A DNA stretch of 64,000 nt from Styela clava (GCF_964204865.1 NC_135258.1:17400916-17464915), one strand, 5' to 3'. Shown: positions 1-15,384, counted from the stretch's first letter. Notes: generated from the letters alone by a model not told the origin. A program made the numbers and translations.

Positions 1-125
1 TAAAAACTCAAAATTGTAATTCAGATATATTTACTTTAATTTTGTAATGAAAACGGAAATAATCAATCATTTAATACTGTTTTTTATTGCTTACCTATAA
101 CATAATCCCAATGCAATTTACTATA

Positions 126-3062
<2,937 letters not shown>

Positions 3063-3070
3063 CCTGAAAA
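3063..3070 (-). promoter_or_regulatory. Splice acceptor one base before the esterase ATG
   Basis: On the minus strand the start codon is preceded by TATTTTCAG then a single G. An acceptor this close to the ATG fits either spliced-leader trans-splicing, common in tunicates, or a 5' UTR intron. No matching upstream exon was recognised. Confidence 0.4.
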
Positions 3071-3656
3071 TATTATCTTATGTGCTTATTTCTGCTTTTT
3101 AAATATTCCAAAGTGAAAAAAATTTAATCATTACCTCAAGGTAAACATATAAACCAGAAACTGAAAATATTTTATAACCAATAAATATATTATATACATT
3201 TACATTGTTTGACTTAGGTCTCGTTTTGTTATTTTACTAGTTTATATTTGTAACGGAATGTTGCTAACAACAAAATTTCACGTTCTAGTAGACAGTTTAC
3301 AATCTAAAACAAGTGTTTTCTAAAACGTCTGTTAAATATATTCATAAATTATTTTGGCAAAAAAAGTTAATTCATTTCCGCGTCTTCAAGCAAAAGAATG
3401 ACTTATAGTTGGCTTACAAAAAAATTGAATGATTCTGTACACGACAGACAAACACGTGATATATTTTCAAATAATGTTTCAGTTATTTTGAAACGCATTT
3501 TTCACATATTTGAAGCTTCACAAAAGCTAATCTGTCAAGCATTTGTTATTAAAAAATATTAATTTTAACTTTAGTAAGATAATGAAGCATATATTACTGT
3601 TAAATAAAATTTGAGACGACTGCCTTTGGTTTATAATTTACAACTACTGCTTAAAC
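3071..3656. other. Region upstream of the esterase, no gene seen
   Basis: AT-rich sequence with no open frame or repeat that I recognise. It should contain the esterase promoter (minus strand), but no clear TATA box or initiator stands out. Confidence 0.4.
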
Positions 3657-5091
3657 GTTCACCTGTATAATGTCTGTATAATAGAACCGATGAACCATTC
3701 AAAACAAGCAATTGGATGAGCTGCTTTTGATGGTGGCATATCATATTTTGGCATTGGTTTTGAAAATAAATTCTTTGAAAAAAACTCTTCTTTACTAAGT
3801 AGAGATTATCACGAAAGTAGACGTGATTGCAGTCCAGATGTCACAACTGTCTGGATTTCGGAAATGTTGTTGTTAAAGATCAACAGAAAAACCACCAGAT
3901 AGATTTACCACCTTCAAACTTAACCTAAAAAATTCATAGTAAAATTGCCAAGTTATGCTATAGATTTTTCAATCGATGACTATTCTATTAACTGGACATA
4001 CATGATGTGACTATAGATCGTTTCGTGGCATTCGCAAATCGATATAGAATTCACAGTTATTTTTAATATTGACTTCAATACAAAGCAATAATAACAATAA
4101 TGTATAGTTATGTAATAATGCATCAATGTATTACTTTCATAACTTAAAAATATTCATTCGTTACTTAAACATTTTGTCCACCATTGTTTTGTTCACTGTC
4201 TACGTAAATCCCTAAGTTTGTCAGCCTCCCTAATGCTAATTGAATAGCATTTTTCATCTGAATAATTAACAGATGAACAAAATGTTTAAGTAACGAATGA
4301 ATATTTGTAAGTTATGAAAGATTGGTCTGCTTTGTATTAAAGTTATTATTTAAAATAACTGTGAATTCTATATTCTATTCTATATGTAAACGCGACAAAA
4401 CGATCTATAGTTACATCATGTATGCTAAATAAAATAGTCATCGACTGAAAAATCTATAGCATAACTTGGCAATTTTAATATGAAATTTCTAGGTTATGTT
4501 TGAAGCTGGCATCCCTATCTGGTGGTTTTTCCTGTTGATCTTTAACGACAACATTTTCGAAATCTAGACAGTTGTGACATCTGGACTGCAATCCAATCCG
4601 TGTACTTTCGTGATAATTCCTAATTATTGAAGAGTACAATGATTGATCATTGTCGCAAAACTGTCATGTTCACTGATTTGGTTTACTGCTGAGCATAAAT
4701 AATTAACACGAATTTTTTTTTTCAAAACCAATGCCAAAATATGATATGCCATCCAAAGTTCATCATGATGGCTTTACCAAAATTATGTAGCAGTGCCGTA
4801 ATTTTTGGATGATGTGGTCATGTGGGGGTCAGGAATGACATATGCGAAATTGCCTACTAGAGTTACTTGTGGTACTATACTACACTAGACCCAGTTCATT
4901 AGATGTTCCATAGTTACAGCTTCGTTCAGAATATGATTATAAGGGGACATTGTGGGGAAAATATTTCACTCCGGTCTTCGTGTCCATATATCCGAGAATT
5001 GCTCTATAGTTAAGTTTTGTTCACCTGTATAATGTCTGTATAAATAGAACTGATGAACTATTTAAAACAAGCTACTGGCTGAGCTGCTTTT
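3657..5091. repeat. Pair of about 73-bp direct repeats flanking a palindrome
   Basis: A segment starting GTTCACCTGTATAATGTCTG at 3657-3729 recurs at 5019-5091 in the same orientation with a handful of differences. The 1-kb palindrome starts immediately after the first copy. The pair may be terminal repeats of a larger element, or a duplication associated with the palindrome's insertion. Confidence 0.5.
3731..4755. repeat. 1-kb imperfect palindrome (foldback)
   Basis: The left arm (about 3731-4180) is repeated in reverse complement by the right arm (about 4272-4755), around a spacer of about 90 bp. The outer ends read GCATATCATATTTTGGCATT and its complement. Inner matches include the 'cattcgttacttaaacattttgt' block next to the spacer. 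The arms carry indels, so this is an old element. No protein is encoded. Confidence 0.8.
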
Positions 5092-5187
5092 GCACGTCAG
5101 CTATTAGTTTTTCAACCCAAGAGCAAATTAATTTTTTGCATGCGCCTTTCATCAACGAGTCAGTACATCTCAAGGAATAAGCCTAAT

Positions 5188-5391
5188 GGTGACCGTATAC
5201 ATTTGAACCCACGTACATTTGAACCCATGTGTATATCCGCAGGTTCAATCTATATGCGGGTGCTAAAACCATGGGTTAGGGTTAGTATGGGTTCAAATAT
5301 TCGTAAAACAAAAAAATTCCCATAGGTGCAATAGTATACGGGTGCAAATGTCATGGGTTCAAATGTACATGGGTTCAAATGTAATGAAACC
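5188..5391 (-). mobile_element. MITE with CATTTGAACCC ends, copy 1
   Basis: This 204-bp element is flanked by the perfect 9-bp duplication AAGCCTAAT (5179-5187 and 5392-5400). It has inverted repeats built from ACATTTGAACCC and an internal CCCTAACCC stretch. It lies in reverse orientation to the two other copies at 11452 and 15385. A 9-bp target duplication fits Mutator-type transposition, but the superfamily is only inferred. Confidence 0.85.
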
Positions 5392-5423
5392 AAGCCTAAT
5401 TCATAATAAAGATATACAGTGTA

Positions 5424-5443
5424 TGTATATATATATATATATA
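5424..5443. repeat. (TA)n microsatellite
   Basis: A run of TA dinucleotides shortly downstream of the MITE. It has no obvious function. Confidence 0.7.
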
Positions 5444-6506
5444 TTTTTTGCGATACTTGGACGATTCGTGATGTTGTCCCATCGTTTTTCCACCAACTTC
5501 CAAAAATAGGTTTGCATCAAATGATGTCCATGAATATATGAATAATGAAAATGTTTATTATCTACGTTTGATTTTCAAAATAGTTCATTTTTGATAAAAA
5601 TACCAGGATCAGGGAGACTTATCGTTAAATAAATCAGTTTGGTGTCACAAAAAAGACAGAGAGGTAGTTGCTAGAGTGCACTTCTGGTCGCAGAATGCTA
5701 TACTATAGACTTGCAATATTTCTAACAGCAAAATCTTAGGAAACTTTTCATGTAATAAAGTCGGTATTTTCCCCTACAAATAGAGAGAGAAGATGACATA
5801 TATATAAGTGAAAAACTATGAATGCCAGGGTTATCAATCGATTCCAGGGCTCACGTTGCAAAATGGTCATTAACAGTTACGATCAATGTTTTTCTTGCTG
5901 TGGTTTGCATCACGAATAACAAAAGAAAAGTGACGTTAAAATGGGAAGTTACCTGTCGTAAAATCTTAGTGCGATTAAATTCGAGATATATCAGTCTGTA
6001 ATAGTTTAATTTTTTCATCGCACTGAAGATACGTACTTTATATACATACAGAATATTGAATTAAAAAGTCCAACAGTATCCAATACCACTATCAGTGGAT
6101 ATTAGGCGAGACTAACTTCCAATCCTTTCTCAATGCCTTTACGCTAGTGGATTCGTATGCTGAGCAGGAGTAAACATGCCATACTAGGCAAATCAAGAGT
6201 CTTGCAGCACACTAACACAAATGTTACTGTAACGTTTCGTTTGATCAAAATCGGACTTTTCCAGAGCAGTTTTTAATAATGACTAGAAAACAACAATCTT
6301 TCGGTTTGAATTAAGCGAAAAATTTTTTTTTTCTTTCAAACATAACATACCAAAACTATCACTATTTAACAAATAGTCCGGCAGAATCGGGCCTTAACAT
6401 TGTTTTGGGACATAAACTTTTTTTTATTGTTTAGATATAATGTATATGACATATATAATGATACCCAGGTGGGTGTGGAGTATATAATACTGAGCAATTT
6501 TTTTTA
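5444..6506. other. No gene or repeat recognised
   Basis: AT-rich intergenic sequence. Open frames are short, lack family signatures and have no convincing splice context. Confidence 0.4.
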
Positions 6507-6616
6507 AGTGGATTTAAAGTATTCGGTCCAAGATGACGCACATCCTGAACCCCAACCTGGTAAACATACAATGTTCAGGTTGTGCGCCATCTTGGTACGA
6601 ATACTTCAGGAGCGCC
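6507..6616. mobile_element. Palindromic hAT-type MITE, small copy
   Basis: A 110-bp imperfect palindrome. The right arm ends GGAGCGCC and contains GGTTGTGCGCCATCTTGGTA. The left arm is its degenerate complement. It belongs to the same family as 40467-40579, where the 8-bp target duplication is intact. No clear duplication remains here. Confidence 0.6.
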
Positions 6617-8516
6617 TTTTTGTTAAAAACAATTATTTCATAACTACATGGTTTAGTTTTGCATGCATAGTAACATTGAATCTCCTTACAATGTCAGAAA
6701 TTCAATTTTAGTACAATAAATGGTAGTTTATTTCACTAATACAAGCCAAGATCCATCGACAGCATCTAGCCACTTTCTATTGCGCTCTTCAAACTACATT
6801 TGCGTTGCGGCGCGCATTTCGTTTTCCTAGTTTAAGCTTAGGGACTTGAGAAATATTTTATTAGTTGAATTGGATTGGAATATTTGACCTCGTCTTTCAC
6901 TCCGAACAAGGCCATGTAAAACCGTCCACTGGTATCTAAAGATGTGTAACGTGTTTTCTTTTGGAAGAACCGCAACCTTTCAGTGCTGCATTGACTTTGG
7001 CAAAATTAATATACAGTATCCTTGTGGAGATAGAAGGTATGCGTATGCGAAACCGAGATGTGCACCTGTTATGCCGATATAGTTGAGTCAAACGTTTTGA
7101 ATACTAATACATCACACACATTTTCCTGCGTGCTTCAGTTGTACGTAGTAACGCGCACATTTTTGCGCACATGCATCAAATTCCACTTGGTTATTGAGCT
7201 ATAGGTTTTTGACGAGCTTTTGTGTATGATTTCATTCCATAGAATTTGTATGCTGTTCTAAAGAATACTAGTTTCAGCTTTTTCATTCTCTTAAACCGCG
7301 TGTTGAAAGTAAGTTTTGTAATATTGCGTGTTGGTTTCCAACATCCTTAAATCGGTGATGCCAGTAAATCTTTAATACAAAAAGATCAGTAGCATCTGCA
7401 GTAAAAACAGCAGTACCCACTCAAATGACAGCTGGGGGATGGATACTCTTAGTATCTGCTCCATCGCGTGCCTCTTACAGTCTTACCAGTTTACATGCGT
7501 GTCAATCGGTATCTAAGCTCAGCCAGAGACAGAAAGTTTCGGACTGCAGTTGGCGTGACGAAATGTTTTTAAATATATATTCAACAATAAGATTATTTGA
7601 TTGCATACTACTGAAAGTTCCGCCTTATATGTATTTTCCCATTGCACTATTCCCTTACTGATATTCGATAATATGACGCTCACCTGAAATAGTTCTTAAA
7701 GTGTGTAGATGGGTATAATCTTTTCCACGCTGTTCAGATGGGAATGCGCGAATATATATAAGAATTGCTAATATTGGTTTGCAATGCGATGAAAATCTCA
7801 TCTTGGCATTTCTGCCTCTCACAATTGCTGCGTATACTTATCGGAGAAGTTCTGTGGCGATGTTATCAAATGAAAAAAAAACATGGGAGTATTTTTTCTA
7901 CTTCTCTACTACCATCAAACCTTGACATTTTGTGAAAACTTTTTTCATGCAACCTTTTTTAAAATACCCCCAACAACCACAATTAATTCTGTTATTAAAC
8001 TTCCGAAATAAACACATAAAATCATAAACAGATGCATATCACCAAGTAGATATTGCTGAATTGATCTTTATTTTACCATTTTTCATGTAATTCTTTTTGG
8101 TAAACCTGTTATTTATCGTAAATACAGCACATTTGACAATGCTGTAGTGTGACTATTTTGGCCTCACATTTTTGATATTTGTAGTTAGAGCTCTTGGGGC
8201 TCTGTCAAACAAAGGTACATACAAAATATTGGTTGTAAATTGCAAAACATGATCATTTTGTTGGAATAACTTGGCATTTTACCACCGGTATATCATTTAT
8301 TGTTGAGAATATTAAAGTTTGAAAAGCATTGGCATGGAACATAAGAATGAACTACATTCTTTCTTAGGGATATACTATAAAATGTAGCAATTTTCTCATT
8401 CTTGTTCTAGCAGGCTTGTATTGTTAATTGCAACAAAAACGGGTATTTTGAAATTTTACGCGTATGTTTCGACAGTATTTCCATATACTGTATATGGGTC
8501 GCGACCCAAAACTGGG
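6617..8516. other. No gene or repeat recognised
   Basis: Only short unsupported open frames on either strand. No family signature was seen. Confidence 0.4.
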
Positions 8517-8849
8517 CTCAACAAATACCTAAAAGTTATTGATTTTATTTCCTAATAAATTTGGTGCTTGCGTAGTTTGTGCACCAAGATTGCGCACAAC
8601 CTGAACATAGTATTGTAACAGGTTATGGTTCAGGTTGTGCGTCATTGTGATGCACATGTTTGACGACAAACACTAATACAAATATCTCAATAAATACCTA
8701 AAAGTTATTGATTTTATTTCCTAGTAAATTTGGTGCTTGCGTAGTTTGTGCACCAAGACTGCGCACAACCTGAGCATATTATTGTAACAGGGTATGGTTC
8801 AAGTTGTGCGTCATTATGATGCACAGGTTTGACGAAAAATACAAATATC
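8517..8849. repeat. Two-unit tandem duplication containing a palindromic MITE
   Basis: A unit of 169 bp (8517-8685) is followed by a second copy (8686 to about 8849) with few differences. Each unit holds the GCGCACAACCTGAAC...GTTCAGGTTGTGCGTC hairpin of the palindromic hAT-type MITE family. The duplication therefore happened after the MITE inserted. Confidence 0.8.
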
Positions 8850-11442
8850 GAGCCGTAAAAAAAATTGCTCGAGGCTGCAAACTCCACATCCATGTAGAAA
8901 TGATGGGCAATGACCCCAGGATGAATAATCACAAATAAAAAAAACTTTATGTCTAAAATCAAACTTGGGCCAAAAAGGTCCCCTTATCTGCCGGACTAAA
9001 ACTGCAAACAGTGCTGTAATGCGATAACAGACAATGGCGCAGTGTGGCAAAAATAGGGTAATCAAGAAAACCTCGTATAGGTCTAATTACAACAATAGAT
9101 GGACGAAATGTCGTTTGAATGGTCACTTGGCTATTTTTGTAGGACGAGAAAAGGTCTGAGCAAGCAGTCTATATGCTAAATCGGATGCCTGCATAAATGA
9201 TAACTATGTTGTCGATAATCCCTATTATGGCAATTGTCTCAATTTTCCTAACAAACCAGTCTCAATCAATCATGTATGGTCGAGTGAAAAGTTGGGAGGT
9301 TTTAATTGAGAAATATTTCTGCCGACTCTGGTTCTGCAGGTAACATATATAATTGGCAGAGCAACCTGGTAATATTAAAAATTGACTGACAAACCGGATT
9401 GATCAATTTGTTTTCATATGACCAAACTGAACCGAAGGACATATCAACATGCCTCACCGCAAAAATTTCATGCGTTGAAACCAACATCAGCAAGTTTAGG
9501 CCATGAAGGGAACTTTTGGAAAAGAATACAGCGAAAAATTTGAAATTTTTATAGGTTGGTCCTCCAAACGATCTCATTCTTAAAATTGAAATTGCGATGG
9601 CCAGGCCGAGCTCACCCCAAAGTTCGAATAATGGGATTGATCGCATGAAAAAATTGAGTTCAGCCTAATGAGCCTGAAATGTGTATGCATGCCGTACAAT
9701 CCTTTCTGGATTTGGTACAATATTTCTCAGAATTTTGACCAAATTGAGCACTAATAACAAGACGATAAGGATATTAGGAAAGAATTGTGAATGTGTTTGG
9801 AGCAAAAAAAAAACATACAAGAGGAAGCTTTCTGATTAAAAATTGAAGTTACCGTAATAATAACGAAATCGGGACTCCAGCATATTTCAGAAATATCTGT
9901 AAAGCGAATAGGTCAATAAGCGCAGATGCCGGTCTGACGGGACTAAGCCCACTAGTACAATATCATGCAAATTTTTGAAAGATATCCTCTATATATCTCC
10001 AGAAATCTGACTGGTGTAAAACGACGGTATTCACAAACCAGAAAATAAGCATTCTAGCAATTTAGCGATTGCAATTATTTCATCCCAACCAAATCCATTT
10101 TCAACGATTTTTTATTGCTACATTTTTACTATCAATGTTACTGGGTGTGGAATGAGCTTTGGTTATGCATCTCATGGAATAGAATATGGTAGGCGTTGAA
10201 TTTTTCCAATTGACATCATCTTTTCAATAATATTTCTTCTACATTTCCTGTAATGCTGAGGTAACGGTCCTAGTCAAACCAAGTTTTCCAATTTATTTCA
10301 CAAAAGGGGTGTATCAGACCCAATATCGACGAGGCAAACATCTCAATTTCTATATTATTTGCTACAACCTTTACAGGCAAAATATTACTATAACTTGAAC
10401 TGTGGTAGTCACATTCTTCTGGCTTGTGGTTTTTCTTATGGATTTGCCTATCACCATTTCGTTCAAAGTTTGCATTTTCTTTAATTTCAGTTTTCATCTG
10501 TTTGTAAAGCGTTATGACATATTGCTTGTGTTATATGTACATACGTGGATTCACACTTTTTCTGTTTTTGAATCGGAAGTTCAGAGTTTTCACAGCTATG
10601 CCTAAATTTTTTTGTGTTTTTGGAATCGAGTAATTCATGTATTCGAGCAAAAACTACATTTCAAATTTGTTCAAATTTTAACTATTATTTCAGCTTCAGA
10701 CGCAGCTGTTATGTTTCTACGAGTTTATATATTTCTAGAAGTTTGACCAAAGGATCATCAATACCTGACATAACGGAATTTAGCACAAGCAGTCCAGATC
10801 AGCTTCCACCACCATGAAATATTAATAATTTAACATAGTTAGTCGTTTTCCAAATCAGCCAATCGTGGCAACTTCCGGCAAGTGTTCAATGAATAATTAA
10901 CCAGTTATCTGAAGGGCAGTGTTCTGGCTTCATATTCTTATTTAATCGACCTCAAGTTTGTGATATATTTTTTCGGTAGATTTATTGGGGAATCAATTTG
11001 CCCAAAATTTGTTCCCGGGAAAGGTTGCAGGATAAAATACGTTCTGAACCTATTTAGAAATCGCTTCGAAAACTCGTTATGTAACAACTCTTATACCACG
11101 GCAATACAGGCCTGCATAAGACGCTTGTTACGCAACAAATATATCTGGGCGTCTAGAATTATCTTTTTCTATTTTCTGGTATCATATTAGGGAAATCCCC
11201 ATTATAGCAAACGACAACTTTCAAGCCCGCGACCCCTCCAATTGATCAAACATATTTGTTTCACTTCCCTGCAAAAATGCTTTTTAACATAACAAATGAG
11301 TCATCAATACTAAACGTGAGAGTACATGATATAACAATTTCGACTAGGCTATATTGCCGATATTGACAACATTGCTGATATCATCAAGCAGAGTCGACTT
11401 TGCCGGCATAGCCTATATCGAAGGTATCGCAAATCGAGGCAT
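8850..11442. other. No gene recognised
   Basis: AT-rich sequence. The longest open frames, including a 114-codon one on the minus strand at 9302-9646, show no recognisable domain, paralogue or splice context. Confidence 0.4.
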
Positions 11443-11451
11443 ATTCAATTC

Positions 11452-11638
11452 GGTTCCATTACATTTGAACCCACGTACATTTGAACCCATGACAATCGCA
11501 CCTGCATACTATTGCACCTATGGAAATTTTTTGGTTGTACGGATAGTTGAACCCATACTAACCCTAACCCATGGGTTTCAGCACCCGCATATTGATTGAA
11601 CCCGCGGATATAGACATAGGTTCAAATGTACGGTCACC
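11452..11638 (+). mobile_element. MITE with CATTTGAACCC ends, copy 2
   Basis: This 187-bp element is flanked by the 9-bp duplication ATTCAATTC (11443-11451 and 11639-11647). It starts GGTTCCATTACATTTGAACC, contains ACTAACCCTAACCCATGGG and ends GTACGGTCACC. Confidence 0.88.
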
Positions 11639-11647
11639 ATTCAATTC

Positions 11648-12239
11648 TAATGTATATATTTAACGTAATGCATACAACAGAAACAATAAAGCGAAAGAAT
11701 CATAAATTAATCTTCGATACATTCAACTTTCAAGACCATTAATGTGAGGCATATTAGAAGAATATAAATCGAAACACCCTCTCGAATAATGCTGGGAATT
11801 CCCTTTTCCAATACCTTGTTCTCAGTCGATTGCCAAACAAACAATCGAATCGTTTTGAATTACAACAATTTTGTTACCAGCCGCGTGGTATGCCTACGCC
11901 CCCGCAGTTTTCGGAATTTCGTGAAATCATTTAACCTGCGCTCCATGTTTGGCAATAGTTTGAGCAAGATGTTCATGTCTATGTTTTGCTCTTTTAACGG
12001 ATGGATTGCGTTGCGTAATTTTTGTATTAGACAAAATCTGCATTGTTTGTACAGACATACTCAGACTATCACGTATCTGATTACTGATTTTTCGGTTACC
12101 GCCATTTTATTTGAAAAACTGATAACACTTCTTGGCCAATCAGCTCACTCACTGTGTTATCCTACCTAAACAAAGAAAGTACCTGTTCGCTATGAGCTAG
12201 TACATTAATTGAAACCCCTGCCCTGGCATCTTAAAACAG
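11648..12239. other. Unexplained sequence, weak open frames
   Basis: A minus-strand frame at about 11862-12055 is open for roughly 65 codons. It reads Leu/Arg/Lys-rich residues with a basic C-terminus (KFRKLRGRRHTTR). The plus strand is open for 126 codons over nearly the same stretch. Neither has a recognisable family. Confidence 0.25.
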
Positions 12240-12804
12240 TTTTCTGCGCTGGGGTGGAAACTTGTGCATTAGGGATTATTCAAAACATATTGTAGGTCAA
12301 CGTGTTTGTGCAGCTTAGGTAGAGCATCACGTTACATTAGTTACGCGAGGGTATGACGTAACAATTTGAATCAGTTGAATTGAACGAAGTGAATAGGTAT
12401 CATAAAGTAGGGACAGATTCCAAGGTAGTTCAGGTAAAAAGAGTCGTAAACTTGCAAATCGCATTAATTTTGTATTCTGTATATATACAGCTTAAAATAT
12501 CAGCTTCTCAGTACCAAGCAGAAAAGGATTCTGATGCTGAGATAGGAGCCGATGAGACAGTTTCTATTTGGCACAGAGGCAGCTCGTGCCCTCGTTAATC
12601 GTTGTGAGTTGGATACAAAAAGAACCTGTTCTTAAAATTTCGAATCTTATCACTGGTTACTTACAAGATCAAATAGACAGACACCTCTAATCTGAACGTT
12701 TATTTATAACGAATATTGACTAGTATAGTACGCTAAGTAGTAGCCTACGAAGTCTGTTTGCGTTGTGCTTTTGTAGAGGTAGCCTAGTTCACTTGGGCTT
12801 AGAC

Positions 12805-13340
12805 AAGTGGTGGGCAAGGTTTTTGGATCAGGGGCCAAAAAAATTTTCCACCTAAACTGGAGGGCCATGTAAGTGTGACGTAAACAAATACATTTCAAAA
12901 ACAGAATTTTATTTACAGTGTTACAAAAACAAAGTGGAAAACAATGAGCCTCGTGTTAAATTTGATCGGAATCTCATGAAAATCCTTTTTTGGCTGAAAC
13001 ATTGAAATTAGATTTTAGTTTGGTTGTGGCAATTGTCGAAACAGATTTTTTGTTACGATTCATCAAACCGAAAGTATTTTCACTCTCTCGCGTTCAAAAT
13101 TAGTCATAAATAATTTAGGCATAAAACTGCACGAATTTGGGTGCAGGGCAGGGTTGCAGCAACAGTTTATTATAGAAACCATCAAGAAACGATAGACGAA
13201 AGAACACGAGAGTGCGTAAGCCATGAACGAAAAAGAACATTAAGAGAGCGTAAGGGGGCTTAACAAAACTTTGACGGCACTAAATTGAAACTCAAGGCTG
13301 AGGGTGATTTGGCCCGCGGGCTGTAGTTTGCCTATGTCAG
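12805..13340. mobile_element. Non-autonomous hAT-like element, copy 1
   Basis: The left end reads GTGGGCAAGGTTTTTGGATC and the right end GGCCCGCGGGCTGTAGTTTG. This is the GGCAAA...GGCCCGCGGG architecture typical of Charlie/Tip100-type hAT derivatives. Related ends occur at 18108-18766, at the right end near 17160 and at 36030. No transposase is encoded and no clear target duplication was seen. Confidence 0.55.
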
Positions 13341-13809
13341 GGCCGTAGACAATAAAATTATCAAGAAATGATTTATTCAAGCTATCGAAGTATTTTATCT
13401 GGCTAATGCACCTATTGTCTATTGGTCTTAATAAAAATTGGTAAATTATTGGACATCCCGGGAAATGTGGAATGTGTTATGAACATGAGTTTAATGATTC
13501 TAATTGATAAGATAACGCGCTTTGAAAATAGGGGAAATGAGGATAATGATCACAATACACATAATGATATGATTAGTTCTAGCGATGGTATCCATCCTGT
13601 GATGTTAATTGAGATGGATAAATCGTATGTAATATTATGCACACTGTAGCAAAAGGGAGAGCGGGTTGTTTATACATAATAATCTGAATTACCTCATGAT
13701 ATGTCATTAAATATGAATCTCATTTTCTATAGAGCATTCCATAAATGTTCAATTTTGGACCCACTTCTGATGGCATTGTAATGAACTTTATTGAGGATCA
13801 TTAAAAATC

Positions 13810-13815
13810 TATAAA
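13810..13815 (+). promoter_or_regulatory. TATA box of TREX-like gene 1
   Basis: TATAAA lies 58 bases before the start codon, inside a block (TCTATAAAC.TT.CGTTTAGAA) that is conserved upstream of the second intact gene. The block is absent from the pseudogene copy. Confidence 0.55.
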
Positions 13816-13867
13816 CTTTGCGTTTAGAACTACTATATTGTACTGAGGTATAACTACTAGTTGAAAC

Positions 13868-15286
13868 ATGAAATTGCATGAAATCCGAAGCTTTGTCTTT
13901 ACATCATTCGCCCATGAGGGTGAATTGGACACAACTGAAATTGAGTTGATTGCTGTCCATGTTCTCGATGTGTTTAAAAAGCCATCAACCGACGGAGTAA
14001 TCCAGATGCCAAGAATTTACGATAAGTTGCTGCTTCGATTAAATTCCGATCAAAAAAAGAATTTTTCACAAAGCAATTCAAAAAGTATAGTTGAGAACTT
14101 TTTAAAATTGCAAGCTGTACCTATTTGTTTTGTTTGGCGTAAGTCTGCGGAATGTGATATTTCAATGCTTATGAAATATTTTGGGGAAATCAGTAATGCA
14201 GAAAATATATACCAGGTGAACTTTGAAGAAATCGAACGTGTAATTTCTTGTGTACGTAAAGAGTATAGCCTCGAACAAGCCTTCACGCAGAACAAAACAA
14301 ACGTGATGTCAAGTGCAACTGTTTTAGCTAAAGCTTGTTTTGTCATCTCCATCTACGAGGAATTCAAAAATTTTACGTGTCGATCAGTGTGCGAAAATCA
14401 GGAGGAAGATTCTAAAAACGATCAAAAAGCTGGAGTTGATAATTCGCTTGTAGAAGAAATTGTAGACAATGTAGATGGCCAAGAAAGTTCAGAAATGGCA
14501 ACCTATGTCATATTCGACCTAGAAACTACTGACCTGCGAGATCGGAAAATCACAGAAATTTATATGGCTGCCGTTGCGAGATGCCATCTTGGTGTCATTG
14601 AAGATGTGAATCCATATTCAGTGATACAGGATAAGATTCGAATATTAGTCGACCCCCAAAGACCTGTCGAACCAGTAGCAGTAGACCTAACTGGCTTAAC
14701 ATGGGACGATCTTGTGCTACGTCAGAAACGACCGTGGAGTTTGCTCACGAATACACTGGTTGCTAATTTTTTGAAACGACAGAAACAACCATTGTGTATA
14801 CTTGCTTATAACGGAAATAGCTTTGACTTGAATGTGTTAAAAATGCATATAGGTCCTATGTCCGTCGAGAAATATTTCTCTCCATACTTCAGCGCAGACG
14901 TAATGGTTGGAATGAGTCGTCTTTTGAAGGAAGACGGCGTAAAATTGAAAAACAGAAAATTGGATAACATGTTCAAACATTTGGTTGGGAAATTTGAAAT
15001 CCAAGAGCGGCATTCAGCTGAAGGAGATGTAAATGCTACAATAGCCATATTGCAGAAATCGCCAGGAGATATTCTGCAATGGTTTGATCAATATAACGTG
15101 CCTTTTAACGGACGCTCTTTTACTCGACCTCAGCGGAAGAAAAAGAAGAAAGTGGATAAATCAGATAAAAACGAAAAAGAAAACGTCACACCACCCCTAA
15201 AAAAGAGAAAAAGAAAAAAAGAGAAGGCATTGTCAACTAATTTTGAAACAAATAATCAGAATGAGTCGTCACCTCCAACGTCATAA
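13868..15286 (+). CDS. TREX-like DEDDh 3'-5' exonuclease with N-terminal pseudo-exonuclease domain, gene 1
   Basis: Intronless gene of 472 codons. The C-terminal domain (about 213-415) is a three-prime repair exonuclease that would remove nucleotides from DNA 3' ends. Exo I is FDLET with Asp217 and Glu219, Exo II is NGNSFD with Asp320, and Exo III is HSAEGD with His382 and Asp387, the same five-residue His-Asp spacing as TREX1/TREX2. The N-terminal region (about 8-170) aligns with the same fold. NFLKLQAVPICF at 78-89 matches NFLKRQKQPLCI at 300-311, and RIYDKLLLRL matches VIQDKIRILV. It keeps only the Exo II Asp (Asp97); the Exo I pair is Thr12/Phe14, and the Exo III His and Asp are Ser and Leu. 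A linker of about 40 acidic/polar residues joins the domains. The Lys/Arg-rich tail (423-456) looks like a nuclear localisation signal; there is no transmembrane anchor. The start is the first ATG, shared with the paralogue. Confidence 0.9.
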   Translation: MKLHEIRSFVFTSFAHEGELDTTEIELIAVHVLDVFKKPSTDGVIQMPRIYDKLLLRLNSDQKKNFSQSNSKSIVENFLKLQAVPICFVWRKSAECDISMLMKYFGEISNAENIYQVNFEEIERVISCVRKEYSLEQAFTQNKTNVMSSATVLAKACFVISIYEEFKNFTCRSVCENQEEDSKNDQKAGVDNSLVEEIVDNVDGQESSEMATYVIFDLETTDLRDRKITEIYMAAVARCHLGVIEDVNPYSVIQDKIRILVDPQRPVEPVAVDLTGLTWDDLVLRQKRPWSLLTNTLVANFLKRQKQPLCILAYNGNSFDLNVLKMHIGPMSVEKYFSPYFSADVMVGMSRLLKEDGVKLKNRKLDNMFKHLVGKFEIQERHSAEGDVNATIAILQKSPGDILQWFDQYNVPFNGRSFTRPQRKKKKKVDKSDKNEKENVTPPLKKRKRKKEKALSTNFETNNQNESSPPTS

Positions 15287-15384
15287 ACACAAGTTTCACC
15301 TTCTCAATCTCCGACGTTGAAGATTTGTTAAAGCAAATAATTTTATGCTTATCTGCTACAAATCTGTATCTACATGATTCTAAT

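Larger units (their letters stand above)
12240..13867. repeat. Segmental duplication, upstream part of TREX unit 1
   Basis: Blocks here recur elsewhere in the window. 12256-12560 matches 16122-16350, and parts match 17530-17600 and 28830-28930. 13345-13560 matches 19680-19930 upstream of the second TREX gene. The order is kept, so the exonuclease was amplified together with long flanks. Confidence 0.7.

Noticed and set aside
8517..8849. CRISPR-like short repeats
   Set aside because: Only two long tandem units containing a hairpin, in a eukaryotic genome; no repeat-spacer structure.
9302..9646. 114-codon minus-strand frame
   Set aside because: No recognisable domain, signal or splice context, and base composition is like the surrounding non-coding sequence.
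11540..11580. CCCTAACCC telomere-like motif
   Set aside because: A single short motif inside a MITE, repeated only because the MITE is repeated; not an interstitial telomere.
11789..12169. 126-codon plus-strand frame
   Set aside because: It overlaps an equally plausible minus-strand frame, and neither has a family signature or a paralogue in the duplicated units.
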